Below are positions 1-8,628 of a stretch of DNA of 41,331 nt, one piece after another. A model generated the notes under the pieces. The model did not search any database and had not been told where the DNA came from. It saw only the letters and a list, made by a program, of their open reading frames with translations. The DNA lies in NCBI GenBank assembly GCA_934700375.1, contig CAKUXT010000001.1, positions 1-41,331 of the forward strand, in the 5' to 3' direction. Numbering within the stretch: the first letter of the stretch is position 1; each line of letters begins with the position of its first letter. A program made the translations under genes and the position numbers. The stretch comes from an uncultured Bacilli bacterium. Its GTDB lineage: Bacteria; Bacillota_I; Bacilli_A; RFN20; CAG-288.

Positions 1-588
1 ATCGAAGCCTTGGACAATGACAATTCCATTGTCGAAGCCTATAAGAAATCTTTGACTGAAAAAGGATTCACGATGTCTGTCATCAATGGCGAGACTGTCG
101 CACTTTCTGAAAAGGAAGATGTCAGACTCACCTTCGCTTCTGATGGCGGTGTCTTCTATCTCTTCGTCACAAAGAGCACGCCTTCTGTCGATGGCGCATT
201 CGATTTCTTCGATCTGAATCAGATCAAAGAAAAAGATGCTGATCACGCTCTTTGGTCCACAAAGACTGTTTTCTTCAAGATTGAAAAAGGAACATCCGAA
301 TTTAGTGTCGGAAACGGAAGCGATGAATATCTTGCAAATCCGTTAAGAGTCTATGCTAACCAGGTCATCACAGTTTCTACAACGGAAGGAAGCCTTGCAA
401 CCTTGGACTTTACGACAAATGGAAGCAAATATACGACTGCTTTATTAGGAGCCGCTGTTGAAGGCGGAACTATCAGCAAGGGAGACGGAAACCATGTCAT
501 CGTCACCTGTAATGAAGGTGTCACTTCTGTCACAATCACAATGTCAAAGCAAGTGAGACTCAACTCCTTGACTGTCACAAAGAAGTAA
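1..588 (+). CDS. C-terminal part of a surface protein, related to the repeat lipoproteins further on
   Basis: The reading frame is open at the left edge of the window, so the start is missing; the codons before the first possible TTG at 10 are in frame. Residues near the left edge (EAYKKSLTEKGFTMSV and the following two or three strands) resemble the second half of the ~120-residue repeat in the lipoproteins at 10942 and 14453 (helix, then AG[WF/Y], then strands). After it comes about 110 residues rich in Thr, Ser, Val and Gly, ending SLTVTKK, which look like an all-beta, sandwich-like C-terminal domain. Function is unknown; an exported or surface location is inferred from the relatives only. 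A rho-independent terminator follows directly. Confidence 0.7.
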   Translation: MEALDNDNSIVEAYKKSLTEKGFTMSVINGETVALSEKEDVRLTFASDGGVFYLFVTKSTPSVDGAFDFFDLNQIKEKDADHALWSTKTVFFKIEKGTSEFSVGNGSDEYLANPLRVYANQVITVSTTEGSLATLDFTTNGSKYTTALLGAAVEGGTISKGDGNHVIVTCNEGVTSVTITMSKQVRLNSLTVTKK

Positions 589-599
589 GCTGAAATCAT

Positions 600-629
600 G
601 AGCCTGAGCGAAAATGCTCAGGCTCTTTT
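600..629 (+). terminator. Rho-independent terminator after the partial surface-protein gene
   Basis: A perfect 10-bp stem (GAGCCTGAGC / GCTCAGGCTC) with a 6-nt loop is followed by TTTT. It begins 12 nt after the stop codon. Confidence 0.9.
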
Positions 630-708
630 CTAAACACGGATTTCTGTTTTATCTCTAAGATGGATGGTTTATAATTGAGTCGGCTTACCAATGAAAGGAA
701 CTACAAAA

Positions 709-1083
709 ATGAAAACAATCGCTTTGATCGCACATGACAACAAGAAGAAGGATATCATCAAATGGGCAGAAGAGAACAAGGAGATACTCTCCCGTTTTTC
801 TCTTTGTGGAACTGGAACGACTTCCAAAATGATCTCAGAAGCGACAGGACTTGATGTACACGGATTCCTCTCCGGCCCTTTAGGCGGAGACTTGCAGATC
901 GGTGCACAGGTCGCAGAAAGAAAGATCGATATTGTCATCTTCTTCTGGGATCCGCTTCAGGCTCAGCCTCATGATCCTGATGTCAAAGCGTTATTAAGAA
1001 TTGCAGCATTATATGATGTTCCAATCGCCACAAATATTTCCACTGCAGATTTCATCCTTCACTCCGATCTTCTCTGTAAGTGA
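709..1083 (+). CDS. mgsA: Methylglyoxal synthase
   Basis: Converts dihydroxyacetone phosphate to methylglyoxal and phosphate in the cytoplasm, a bypass that releases phosphate when sugar phosphates build up. The family signatures are all present: AHD at residues 8-10, GTGTT at 34-38, SGPLGGD ending at Asp61 (equivalent to the catalytic Asp71 of E. coli), and FFWDPLQAQPHDPDVKALLR with His88 and Asp91. Length 124 aa is normal for Firmicute forms without the longer C-terminus. I chose the ATG at 709 over the one at 691 because AAAGGA (693-698) sits about 10 nt before it, while 691 has no Shine-Dalgarno. A TATAAT at 670-675 is a likely -10 box; no convincing -35 is seen. It stands as a single gene between a terminator and the promoter of the next gene. 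Confidence 0.95.
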   Translation: MKTIALIAHDNKKKDIIKWAEENKEILSRFSLCGTGTTSKMISEATGLDVHGFLSGPLGGDLQIGAQVAERKIDIVIFFWDPLQAQPHDPDVKALLRIAALYDVPIATNISTADFILHSDLLCK

Positions 1084-1110
1084 TTTCATTGTTCTGAAGC
1101 AAAAAAATTC

Positions 1111-1139
1111 TATACATCAAACAAACGCTTGATTATAAT
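1111..1139 (+). promoter_or_regulatory. Promoter of the FliB-like gene, with a cre-like sequence in its spacer
   Basis: TATACA (1111-1116), a 17-nt spacer and TATAAT (1134-1139). The spacer and start of the -10 region hold AACAAACGCTTGAT (1120-1133), a weak match to the TGTAA-S-CG motifs found upstream of other genes here. The transcript would start near 1146, leaving a short leader without an obvious Shine-Dalgarno. Confidence 0.55.
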
Positions 1140-1163
1140 CTTTGGGTAAAAAACACATAGATT

Positions 1164-2159
1164 ATGTTTCAAGCTAAATTTAAAGTACCGAATTATTACA
1201 AAGACTTTCACTGCAAAGGCAATGTCTGCAGAAGCTGTTGCTGTCAGGGATGGATGGTCACTTTGACACAGGATGAGTATTTCATGCTGATGGACGAAGA
1301 CTGCTCCAAAAAGCTGAAAGACAAGATAGAAGCCTATGTCGGTATCCTTCCGCATCCGACAAAAGAAGCATATGCCAGAATCAACTATGACTATACTGGT
1401 CAGTGTCCTTTGAGACTGGAAAACGGATACTGCGGACTTCAGGTGGAATGCGGAGAAGATAAAATTGCATCTGTCTGCAGATACTATCCTCGTGCTCCTC
1501 ATCTTTATCCTTATCCGGAGTGTTCTGTTTCCAATAGCTGTGAAGCAGTCTTAGAGGCACTGGTGAAGGATGATTACTCATTTTCTTTTGAAGAAAAAGA
1601 GTTGTCATTCCTCTTCTCCAATGATGAAAACAATAATTATCCATCAGATTTTGTTGAAGTGAGCGATAAGTGTTTATCTATTATGAAGGATGGAGAAGGC
1701 AATGTGCTCTCCCGATTGAATCGAATTTGTTTCGAGTTAGGAATGAAGTATCTTTCTATTGATAACGGCCTTATCGAGGACGTGAAAAGAACCTATAGAA
1801 AGTCTATCAGCATTCAAGATTATCTTACTTCCATTCCATCTGTCATCCCTTCCATCAATGATATCTATGTTAGTCTTTTAAAGAAATATCCGCGTCTTGA
1901 CCAATATCTTACTAACATTCTTCTGAATCATTTCCTTTATGTTCGCTTTCCCTACGCATCAGCAAAATACACGTATTCAGAGAATGCGGTTGCCTTATAT
2001 TACGTTGCCTATTTATGGCTCCTTCTTCTTTTCTACAACCTGAAATCAGATACGATTGATGAGTTTGTCGACATCACCGGAAACTATTTCCGCGTTGCAG
2101 AACACAGCAATCTGTATGATGTTATTTTGTTCTATTTCAAGAAACGTCAAAAGAAATGA
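1164..2159 (+). CDS. FliB-like protein (flagellin lysine-N-methylase family, cysteine-cluster)
   Basis: The N-terminal third matches the FliB / lysine-N-methylase family pattern. A Cys cluster (C17, C22, C25, C26, C27 followed by QGW) comes first, then YARINYDYTGQCPLR, then NGYCGLQ, then GE-KIASVCRYYPR, and a further Cys in SVSNSCE. These cysteines probably hold a metal or Fe-S cluster. The C-terminal 180 residues are less conserved. In enterobacteria FliB methylates flagellin lysines, but homologues are common in non-flagellated Firmicutes and their substrate is not known. No flagellar gene is visible here, so 'methylase of an unknown substrate' is the safest reading. The ATG at 1164 is the only good start; there is no clear Shine-Dalgarno. 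A shared bidirectional terminator follows. Confidence 0.8.
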   Translation: MFQAKFKVPNYYKDFHCKGNVCRSCCCQGWMVTLTQDEYFMLMDEDCSKKLKDKIEAYVGILPHPTKEAYARINYDYTGQCPLRLENGYCGLQVECGEDKIASVCRYYPRAPHLYPYPECSVSNSCEAVLEALVKDDYSFSFEEKELSFLFSNDENNNYPSDFVEVSDKCLSIMKDGEGNVLSRLNRICFELGMKYLSIDNGLIEDVKRTYRKSISIQDYLTSIPSVIPSINDIYVSLLKKYPRLDQYLTNILLNHFLYVRFPYASAKYTYSENAVALYYVAYLWLLLLFYNLKSDTIDEFVDITGNYFRVAEHSNLYDVILFYFKKRQKK

Positions 2160-2162
2160 TCA

Positions 2163-2204
2163 AATAAAACGAGCTTTGCCAATTCAGGCAAAGCTCGTTT
2201 TATT
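2163..2204. terminator. Bidirectional terminator between convergent genes
   Basis: An 18-bp perfect stem (2163-2180 with 2187-2204), loop AATTCA, flanked by A/T runs on both sides so it can end transcription on either strand. It ends the FliB-like gene (+) and the VWA operon (-), and overlaps the last two bases of the minus-strand stop codon. Confidence 0.9.
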
Positions 2205-4857
2205 ATTCTGCGACTTCTGTTTTGTTCTTCTTTTTGAATGTGGTCTTACGGATGAAGATATCGGCAAGATAGATGATGACAGAGACGAGGAAGAAGATCA
2301 TCATTGTCGAAGAGTAACTGAACTGATTCAGTTCACTGTCGCTCATCTTGTACTCATATTCGCTTCCGTTAGCATACAATGTGCCAGAGGAAGAACGGGT
2401 GAGTTCACTGAGCAAGGTATTGTCTCCTGTGGTAGGAAGGACATCGTACTCTTTAGAGAAGTTATAGTAGAAGGTGAAGGTGTTTGTTTCGACTTTCTGA
2501 TAGTTGCCACTTGCATCCTTTTCAGAATAGGTGGCTTCTAAGGTGTACTTTCCGACTTCGCTGACAGGAAGATTGATGTTGTAGGTCTTGTTCTTGGAAT
2601 CATAGATGAGATCTATCTCGCTTGCAGTTCCTTTCGGATCTGTCGCTTTGACATGAACTGCACCATCTGTGCTTTCCTTGTCGACAAGGATAGAGACACC
2701 CATTGTCGTACCGTTTGAACTGGTTGTAAGATCCATCAAGGTAGTGACGCTTCTATCAGGCAATGTCTGATAGATCGCATTCTTCAAGAAGGTCTTTCCG
2801 GAAGAGGAGTTGCGGAAGTCTTTTGTCCAATCAGTGGTAAGATTGCTGGTGAAGGAAGAGACTTTTCCTTTTCCGAAATTCCAATAGGCGTATAACGGAA
2901 TCGTAGCGACACCGGTCACATTGTTCTTTTCATCTTTCTTGATGTATTGAATGGTGAGGACCGTTGTGGAGCCGCCTTTGATACGGCAGTAGTTGTAACC
3001 ATGTAAATCAGGCAACGTCTTGACGTTTGTGAGAACCGGATCATCAGAGGTACGATACTGGATCTGAGCGCTCTGGTTGATTTCGGTGTTTCCGATTTCA
3101 CCGGAGACGGAAGTGAGCATGACGTCGATCAAGCCGGATGCAGTACGGCAGAAATAGTATGTGCCGTTTCCAAGAGTGCTGAGCTTGGTCAGAATCTTTT
3201 TTCCTTCTTCGCTTGAGATGTTGATGAAGGAACAGATGATGTTGTCTTTTGCCATGTTGTTGACGATTCTTTCAAGTTCGGAATCGGATTCACTAGGCTG
3301 ACCATCTGTAAGAGTGATGACATTCTTATATTCGCATTTGGAGTTGTAGACCTGCTCCTGAGCCTGTCTTAAGCCAGCTCCTAATCTTGTACCGCCGCCT
3401 AAGGAGATGCTGTTGATTGCATTGATGATCGTCGATTTGTTCTTGATGGAAGTCATCGGCTGATGAATCTTGACGCTGTCGGAGAAGGAGATGATGGAGA
3501 CATAATCCTTGTCAGAGAGGACATCAAGACACTTGATGGCACCCTTCTTTGCAATGGTGAGTCTGTCATCGGAAGACATAGAACCGGAGCAGTCGATGAG
3601 AAGGACAAGGGCCTTTGCATCATCGGACTCATACTGGACAGGAAGCATGTCGTGATAGCTTGCGATGCCTTCTGAAGAACCATTGGTGTAGGTTGCACCA
3701 TAGGTCAGAAGACTCTTTCCGTAACTATAGACAGCAGTGTTGAGGTTTTCTGTAAATTCGCTGTGATGGTTGAGGTTGAGAACGTTGATGTTGTCCAATA
3801 CGATTTCATCGTACTTCAATAAGGATTCAAGCTTGTAGGGGACATTGGCGGTATCGACATAGGATGAGATCTTTGCGTTATCGGTATAGCCGCCGACATT
3901 CTTGAAGGCGGTAAGATCATCCTGTGTGTTTCCGATGAACAGAACGCTGAAATCGTCTTTGTACTCCTGTGTGAAGGAGACGGTGTTGTTTTCTTTGAAG
4001 GTGTCGCTGTCAGCTTTGACTTCAATCTGGTAGTCGACAGCACCCGCTTTTTCACTGGTGACATAGAAGGTGATGACATTGAGTCCAGGTGCCAAAGTCG
4101 TTTCTTTTTCTTCTTTGAGTTCACCGGAACTTGTCAGGTCAATCTTGACGTTCTTTTCGTTAGAAGACTGAATCATCGCCTTGACGGTCTGTTCTCTGTT
4201 TGTGAAGCAGTGATCGACATAGTCGACACTTCTGATGCTGACTTCGTCAGAGACGGTGTCTTCAAGATAGACGGCATCAAGAGAGATGTTGTCGTTGAGG
4301 ATAGTGGAGATGGTATCGATTGCGGAATTGTCTGTCTCTACACCATCGGTGACAAGGACCATCTTTTTGATGCTGCCATCGGTATAGAGATCTTTGGTGA
4401 AGTTGAGAGCAGAGGAGATATCGCTTGCGCTTCTGACAAAGTCAGGATGCTTGCTACTATCGAAGGCTTCTGAGACGCTTTTCAGCTTCTGGCCTGGTTT
4501 TACAAGAACGAAGCTGTTTTCTCCGAAGCAGACGACACCGCTTGAAGCAGAAGCAGAAGTTGACTTCTCATAGATGTTTTTGACTGTCTCATCGATCTTT
4601 TCGACGTTGGTCTTTTCGGAATCAGAACAATCTACAAGGATGTACATCTCGGTCTTATTGCTGTTTTTGATGACCTGAATATCGCTGAAGGCAAGGGAGA
4701 GAGTGAAGGAGAGAACAATATGGAGGCATAAGGAGAGAATGTTGTTGAGTCTCTTTCTTTTTGCTTTTGGAATCAGGAAGAAGATGACAACGGATAATAC
4801 GACTAAAGGGATGGCGACAAAGAGGAGATAGGGATAGGTGATTTTAATATTGTTCAT
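2203..4857 (-). CDS. Membrane protein with two von Willebrand A domains (Bat-like)
   Basis: An 884-residue protein, last gene of the MoxR/Bat-like operon. Two N-terminal membrane helices (about 9-29 and 40-58) are followed by a first VWA domain with metal site DCSDS (D76, S78, S80) and TDG at 170-172. A middle region about 300-400 (VLFIGNTQDD, KYDEIVLDNINVL) resembles the class-I glutamine-amidotransferase-like fold often found between VWA domains. A second, canonical VWA domain follows with DCSGS (D422, S424, S426), Thr490 and TDG at 517-519. A late beta-rich region precedes a C-terminal membrane helix about 851-870. Most of the protein should lie outside the cell. Both metal sites keep the DxSxS residues, suggesting metal-dependent partner binding. 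It overlaps the preceding gene by 14 bp, implying coupled translation. The precise role is unknown. Confidence 0.85.
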   Translation of the reverse strand: MNNIKITYPYLLFVAIPLVVLSVVIFFLIPKAKRKRLNNILSLCLHIVLSFTLSLAFSDIQVIKNSNKTEMYILVDCSDSEKTNVEKIDETVKNIYEKSTSASASSGVVCFGENSFVLVKPGQKLKSVSEAFDSSKHPDFVRSASDISSALNFTKDLYTDGSIKKMVLVTDGVETDNSAIDTISTILNDNISLDAVYLEDTVSDEVSIRSVDYVDHCFTNREQTVKAMIQSSNEKNVKIDLTSSGELKEEKETTLAPGLNVITFYVTSEKAGAVDYQIEVKADSDTFKENNTVSFTQEYKDDFSVLFIGNTQDDLTAFKNVGGYTDNAKISSYVDTANVPYKLESLLKYDEIVLDNINVLNLNHHSEFTENLNTAVYSYGKSLLTYGATYTNGSSEGIASYHDMLPVQYESDDAKALVLLIDCSGSMSSDDRLTIAKKGAIKCLDVLSDKDYVSIISFSDSVKIHQPMTSIKNKSTIINAINSISLGGGTRLGAGLRQAQEQVYNSKCEYKNVITLTDGQPSESDSELERIVNNMAKDNIICSFINISSEEGKKILTKLSTLGNGTYYFCRTASGLIDVMLTSVSGEIGNTEINQSAQIQYRTSDDPVLTNVKTLPDLHGYNYCRIKGGSTTVLTIQYIKKDEKNNVTGVATIPLYAYWNFGKGKVSSFTSNLTTDWTKDFRNSSSGKTFLKNAIYQTLPDRSVTTLMDLTTSSNGTTMGVSILVDKESTDGAVHVKATDPKGTASEIDLIYDSKNKTYNINLPVSEVGKYTLEATYSEKDASGNYQKVETNTFTFYYNFSKEYDVLPTTGDNTLLSELTRSSSGTLYANGSEYEYKMSDSELNQFSYSSTMMIFFLVSVIIYLADIFIRKTTFKKKNKTEVAE

Positions 4858-6715
4858 AAGCGTAGACCCCCCAATCGGCTAAGAAGAAGATAGCAGCACA
4901 GATGACGATAGGAAGAAGGTTATCGAAGATGCTGTTTCCTTTTTTGACTTTAGTGTCGATATTCAAAGAAAGCTTCTCTGTGTCGACAACATGCGGAACT
5001 CTTTCATCGTCAGGATAACGAGAATAGAGATCGATTGTCTTTTCGCTGCCATCCTGGTAGGTGACATTTGTCTGATAGGTTCCGATTTCATCAAGCGTAT
5101 AGGTGAGATAGTCTTTGTTTGTGATAGAGAAGGTCTCTGTCTTTCCACTCGGTGTCTTTAAAGAGACGGCTTTTAAGTTGTTGGATAGCGTGACTTTGAT
5201 ATCGTCTCCGACTTCATATGCGTATTTGTCCATGATCTTCGGATTGGTATACATGAATGCATTTCTCATCAATACACTGTAGTCATACTGCATCGGAAGA
5301 TCGGAATCGTGAAGGTCGAAGGAGAAGACGACTTCTCTTTGCTGATTATCTGTCTTTCCGGCAAAGACAAACGGAATGTTGTCATAGCTGAGAATGGTTG
5401 TGAAGTCGGAAGTCAGAGAGTAACGGACATATTTTTTGACGGCGATATCGTTATGTGCGATATTCGCTGTCAAAGAATTGTAGAGCAAGGAAGAGGTGTT
5501 GTCTGCATAAGTGAGATGGACAGCCTCATCTGCTTCGACTGCTTTCTGAGCGATGAATCCAGTACCTTGTAAAGTGGTGGAAGAGTTGAAGAAGATGATG
5601 GAACCGGATTTAGGAAGAGAGGAAGGAGTGAAAGAATCATAGATATAAAGGTCGTAGTTGATAAGAGGATTGTAGTTATTTGTGCTGACGACTGTGACAT
5701 CGTTCTTATAGTCGGATTTGTTGTTGATCGCGGAGAGAATCGCTTTGATATAGAAGGGATCATCGGAGACCAATAAGACTTTTGCCATAGCGGTATCGCT
5801 GTTGTTATAGACGATCATCTCATTGTCTTCAGGAAGAGAATCCTCATCGACGATCTGTGCTTCGACAGAGGAGATATCTTTGTATTTTCCTTTGACATCC
5901 TTGTATTCGATCTTGAAAGCGTAAGGTGTTGCTTTCTTGACGGAATACTTTCTTGTTCCGATTTCCTCTTTGTTGACAAAGAAACGGACAGTCAGATTCT
6001 TGTCAGAGAGATGAGAAAGGACGCTTGCGTTCATAGAGAGGGTGCTGTCCTCATAGGAATAAGTGAGATCGGATAAGGAGTAATTGTCTTTTTCGATACT
6101 GCAGTCGATGAGATTGATGTTGTTCAGATTCTCGACTTTCTTATCGGTGAGAAGATAACATAAATTGATATTGTTGTTTTCAATGACTTCCTGGGCTTTG
6201 GAAAGAGAATCGCCGAGATCGTTCTTCAGATTCTCAGCCTTCAAAGAATCGACATAAAGGGAAAGCTGGTTTTTGTTTGTGACATTCTGGAAGACTACTC
6301 TGGTCTCTTTTCCGGAATAGACCAAAGAAAAAGCAGAACCGTTTTTGCTTTCTTCTGCTATTTTGTTGATCTCTTTCTTCGCTTTGTCAAAACTTGTCTC
6401 TTCTCCGTCTTTCATGTTCATGGAAGCGGAGCCATCCAATATGAAAAGAACATTGTCAGTCTTGTTGGGAGTCGTGATGATAGGATGGGCAAGGCAGATA
6501 GCAAGAGCGGAAATCGTTGCAATCTGCAGAAGCAAAGCAATCAGGTGTTCGAAGGTGTGAAGGGGGCTTCTCTTCTTCAAAAACTTTTTGCTTAACTCCC
6601 ATAAATAAGTGGAAGGAGTCGTTGATTCTTTGTATTTGTTCTTCAATAGATAGATGATGATAAGGACAGGGATTGCAAGAAGAATCAGAAATGCATAGGG
6701 ATAGAGAAAACTCAT
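4844..6715 (-). CDS. BatA-like VWA membrane protein
   Basis: A 623-residue protein with the BatA layout: membrane helix at about 5-25, a TPSTYLWEL segment typical of the family's N-terminus, a second helix at about 57-77, then a VWA domain beginning VLFILDGSASM with metal-site residues D94, S96 and S98. A region near residues 310-330 (MAKVLLVSDDPFYIKAIL) looks like the amidotransferase-like fold. A C-terminal helix (about 598-616) precedes the end. Topology suggests an extracytoplasmic VWA domain anchored at both ends. It overlaps the DUF58 gene by 4 bp upstream and the two-VWA gene by 14 bp downstream. In other bacteria MoxR-Bat operons act in envelope stress or assembly of surface or redox complexes; which applies here cannot be told. 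Confidence 0.85.
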   Translation of the reverse strand: MSFLYPYAFLILLAIPVLIIIYLLKNKYKESTTPSTYLWELSKKFLKKRSPLHTFEHLIALLLQIATISALAICLAHPIITTPNKTDNVLFILDGSASMNMKDGEETSFDKAKKEINKIAEESKNGSAFSLVYSGKETRVVFQNVTNKNQLSLYVDSLKAENLKNDLGDSLSKAQEVIENNNINLCYLLTDKKVENLNNINLIDCSIEKDNYSLSDLTYSYEDSTLSMNASVLSHLSDKNLTVRFFVNKEEIGTRKYSVKKATPYAFKIEYKDVKGKYKDISSVEAQIVDEDSLPEDNEMIVYNNSDTAMAKVLLVSDDPFYIKAILSAINNKSDYKNDVTVVSTNNYNPLINYDLYIYDSFTPSSLPKSGSIIFFNSSTTLQGTGFIAQKAVEADEAVHLTYADNTSSLLYNSLTANIAHNDIAVKKYVRYSLTSDFTTILSYDNIPFVFAGKTDNQQREVVFSFDLHDSDLPMQYDYSVLMRNAFMYTNPKIMDKYAYEVGDDIKVTLSNNLKAVSLKTPSGKTETFSITNKDYLTYTLDEIGTYQTNVTYQDGSEKTIDLYSRYPDDERVPHVVDTEKLSLNIDTKVKKGNSIFDNLLPIVICAAIFFLADWGVYAYEQY

Positions 6716-7587
6716 TTGATAATCCCCCTTTGTATCATTTTGTTCAGGAATAATTCTTTCATGTCATCGCCTGTGGAGAGGAAGAGATATTCGGCTTCTC
6801 TTGAATGACAGAAAGAACTCGTTTTTTCGGTGACGAATTTCAGTGCCTTCTTATATGCGTTGAGAACGTCTCTATTGATGTTGTCCTTGTAGAATTTGTT
6901 GTCGTTTTCACTATCGTGAAGCACGAACTTTCCTCTCAGGTTGGGATTGATCTCCTCTTCACCCAACAGCTGGATGCAGAGAACATCTCTCTTCTTTCCT
7001 CTTAAGTAATCGATCGCATCGGTATAGTTGTTATCGGTGAGGAAATCTGAAATCAGGATGGATTTGCCATCTCCGTATCCGACAGTGGAACGGATAATAG
7101 CATCGGAGATGAAGGAATCGCCTTCGAATATGATGTTGTTGAGCTTGTTGACGGAGTTTAAGAAGGCATCCTTTCCGATGACGTTCTCTAAGACAGGAAC
7201 AGCCTGCTTTCCTTTGATGACATAGATGTTGACTTTATCCATATCCTTCAAGGAGAGATAACTGAAAGCAGTGGCAAGACGGATTGCGTATTCTCCCTTG
7301 TTGAAGTACTTCATGGAGGTAGAACCGTCGATATAGATTCTAGTCTGCATCTGTCTCTCATCGAGATAGAGTTTCAGATACATCTTTTCGAACTTGCCGT
7401 AGATATTCCAGTCGATCTTGGTGACATCATCGCCTTCCATATAGTCTCTGTAATCGGCAAATTCACAGGACGAACCATATTTCTTAGATTTATGGTTACC
7501 ACCGAAAAGACCGGCGACATTATCTTTTACCGATAAAGAGAAAAGTTCGATTTGCTGAAGAAACTGTTCGTCGATCGCTTGTTTCAT
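6712..7587 (-). CDS. DUF58 protein (VWA-like partner of MoxR)
   Basis: A 291-residue soluble protein. The DUF58 signature is clear at residues 42-65: EFADYRDYMEGDD, then KIDWNIYGK. It is followed by YLDERQ and a VWA-type site IYIDGSTSM (D87, S89, S91). DUF58 proteins are encoded beside MoxR ATPases and are thought to link the ATPase to membrane-bound VWA partners; the biochemical function is not established. There are 3 nt between the MoxR stop and this start, and it overlaps the BatA-like gene by 4 bp, so all are probably co-translated. Confidence 0.9.
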   Translation of the reverse strand: MKQAIDEQFLQQIELFSLSVKDNVAGLFGGNHKSKKYGSSCEFADYRDYMEGDDVTKIDWNIYGKFEKMYLKLYLDERQMQTRIYIDGSTSMKYFNKGEYAIRLATAFSYLSLKDMDKVNIYVIKGKQAVPVLENVIGKDAFLNSVNKLNNIIFEGDSFISDAIIRSTVGYGDGKSILISDFLTDNNYTDAIDYLRGKKRDVLCIQLLGEEEINPNLRGKFVLHDSENDNKFYKDNINRDVLNAYKKALKFVTEKTSSFCHSREAEYLFLSTGDDMKELFLNKMIQRGIIK

Positions 7588-7590
7588 ATT

Positions 7591-8577
7591 TTACTTTTTC
7601 TTTCTGATTTCTTTTGTCAATAAGCCGATGACTTTATCGACAGTAAGATTATCGTTAATTGCGTTGTAATTGATTTTGATTCTGTGTCTTAAGACAGGAT
7701 AGGCTAAGGCATCGATATCATCATAGGAGACATTGTAGTTGCCGTGGATCAAAGCACGGATCTTTGCACCGGTGATAAGAGCCTGGCAGGCACGAGGAGA
7801 AGCACCATAACGGATATACTTCTTTGCAGTATCGCTGGCATCATCAAGTTCGGAATGTGTGCTGTGGACAAGTTCCATTGCGTATTCAAGAACCTGAGGG
7901 AGACAAGGGACATCCTGAGCGAGCTTTCTCATATGGAGAATGGTTTCGCCATCGACGACCTTTGTCGCATTTTCGTTCATGTTCTTCTGTGTCATGTTGA
8001 CGATGTCGCCGAGCTCTTCGACGTTCGGATACTCCATGATGACCTTGAACATGAAACGGTCCATCTGAGCTTCAGGAAGCGGATAAGTACCATCCTGTTC
8101 AATCGGGTTATCAGTTGCTAAGACGAAGAACGGCTCAGCCATCGGGTAAGTGACGCCGGAAACTGTGACTTTGTGTTCCTGCATGACTTCGAGCATGGCT
8201 GCCTGTGTCTTCGGGGTAGCACGGTTGATTTCATCAGCTAAGATGATCTGTGCGAAGATAGGTCCCTTCTGGAAGGTCGTGACCAAGTTTTCGTTTTCGT
8301 CTTTACGGATGATGTTTGTACCAGTGACATCGTTCGGCATAAGGTCCGGTGTGAACTGAATACGGGAGAAAGGAAGGTTGAGCGTCTGTCCTAAGGAACG
8401 GACAAGACGTGTCTTACCAGTTCCAGGGACACCTTCAAGCAGGACGTTGCCGCCTGCGATGACGGCGATGACAACGTCATCGATGACTTCTTCCTGACCG
8501 ACGATATCTTTGTGCAACTCTTCTTTGATCTTCTTGACTGATTCACTGAATTCAGTGATTAATTCTTGATTTTCCAT
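7591..8577 (-). CDS. MoxR-family AAA+ ATPase
   Basis: A 328-residue cytoplasmic ATPase. Walker A is GVPGTGKT (residues 49-56), Walker B is ILADE (112-116) followed by the MoxR signature INRATPKTQAAMLEVMQE, and the sensor-1 region reads LATDNPIEQDGTYPLPEAQMDRF. The C-terminal lid includes YIRYGASPRACQALI. MoxR ATPases are chaperone-like partners of VWA proteins, helping them assemble or insert cofactors. It is the second gene of the operon, with 51 bp separating it from the upstream membrane-protein gene. AGGTTATCAC lies just before the ATG as a modest ribosome site. Confidence 0.95.
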   Translation of the reverse strand: MENQELITEFSESVKKIKEELHKDIVGQEEVIDDVVIAVIAGGNVLLEGVPGTGKTRLVRSLGQTLNLPFSRIQFTPDLMPNDVTGTNIIRKDENENLVTTFQKGPIFAQIILADEINRATPKTQAAMLEVMQEHKVTVSGVTYPMAEPFFVLATDNPIEQDGTYPLPEAQMDRFMFKVIMEYPNVEELGDIVNMTQKNMNENATKVVDGETILHMRKLAQDVPCLPQVLEYAMELVHSTHSELDDASDTAKKYIRYGASPRACQALITGAKIRALIHGNYNVSYDDIDALAYPVLRHRIKINYNAINDNLTVDKVIGLLTKEIRKKK

Positions 8578-8628
8578 TGTGATAACCTTTCATTGTCTAT
8601 TAGTAGTCGTGTAAGCCGTGATTCTTAG

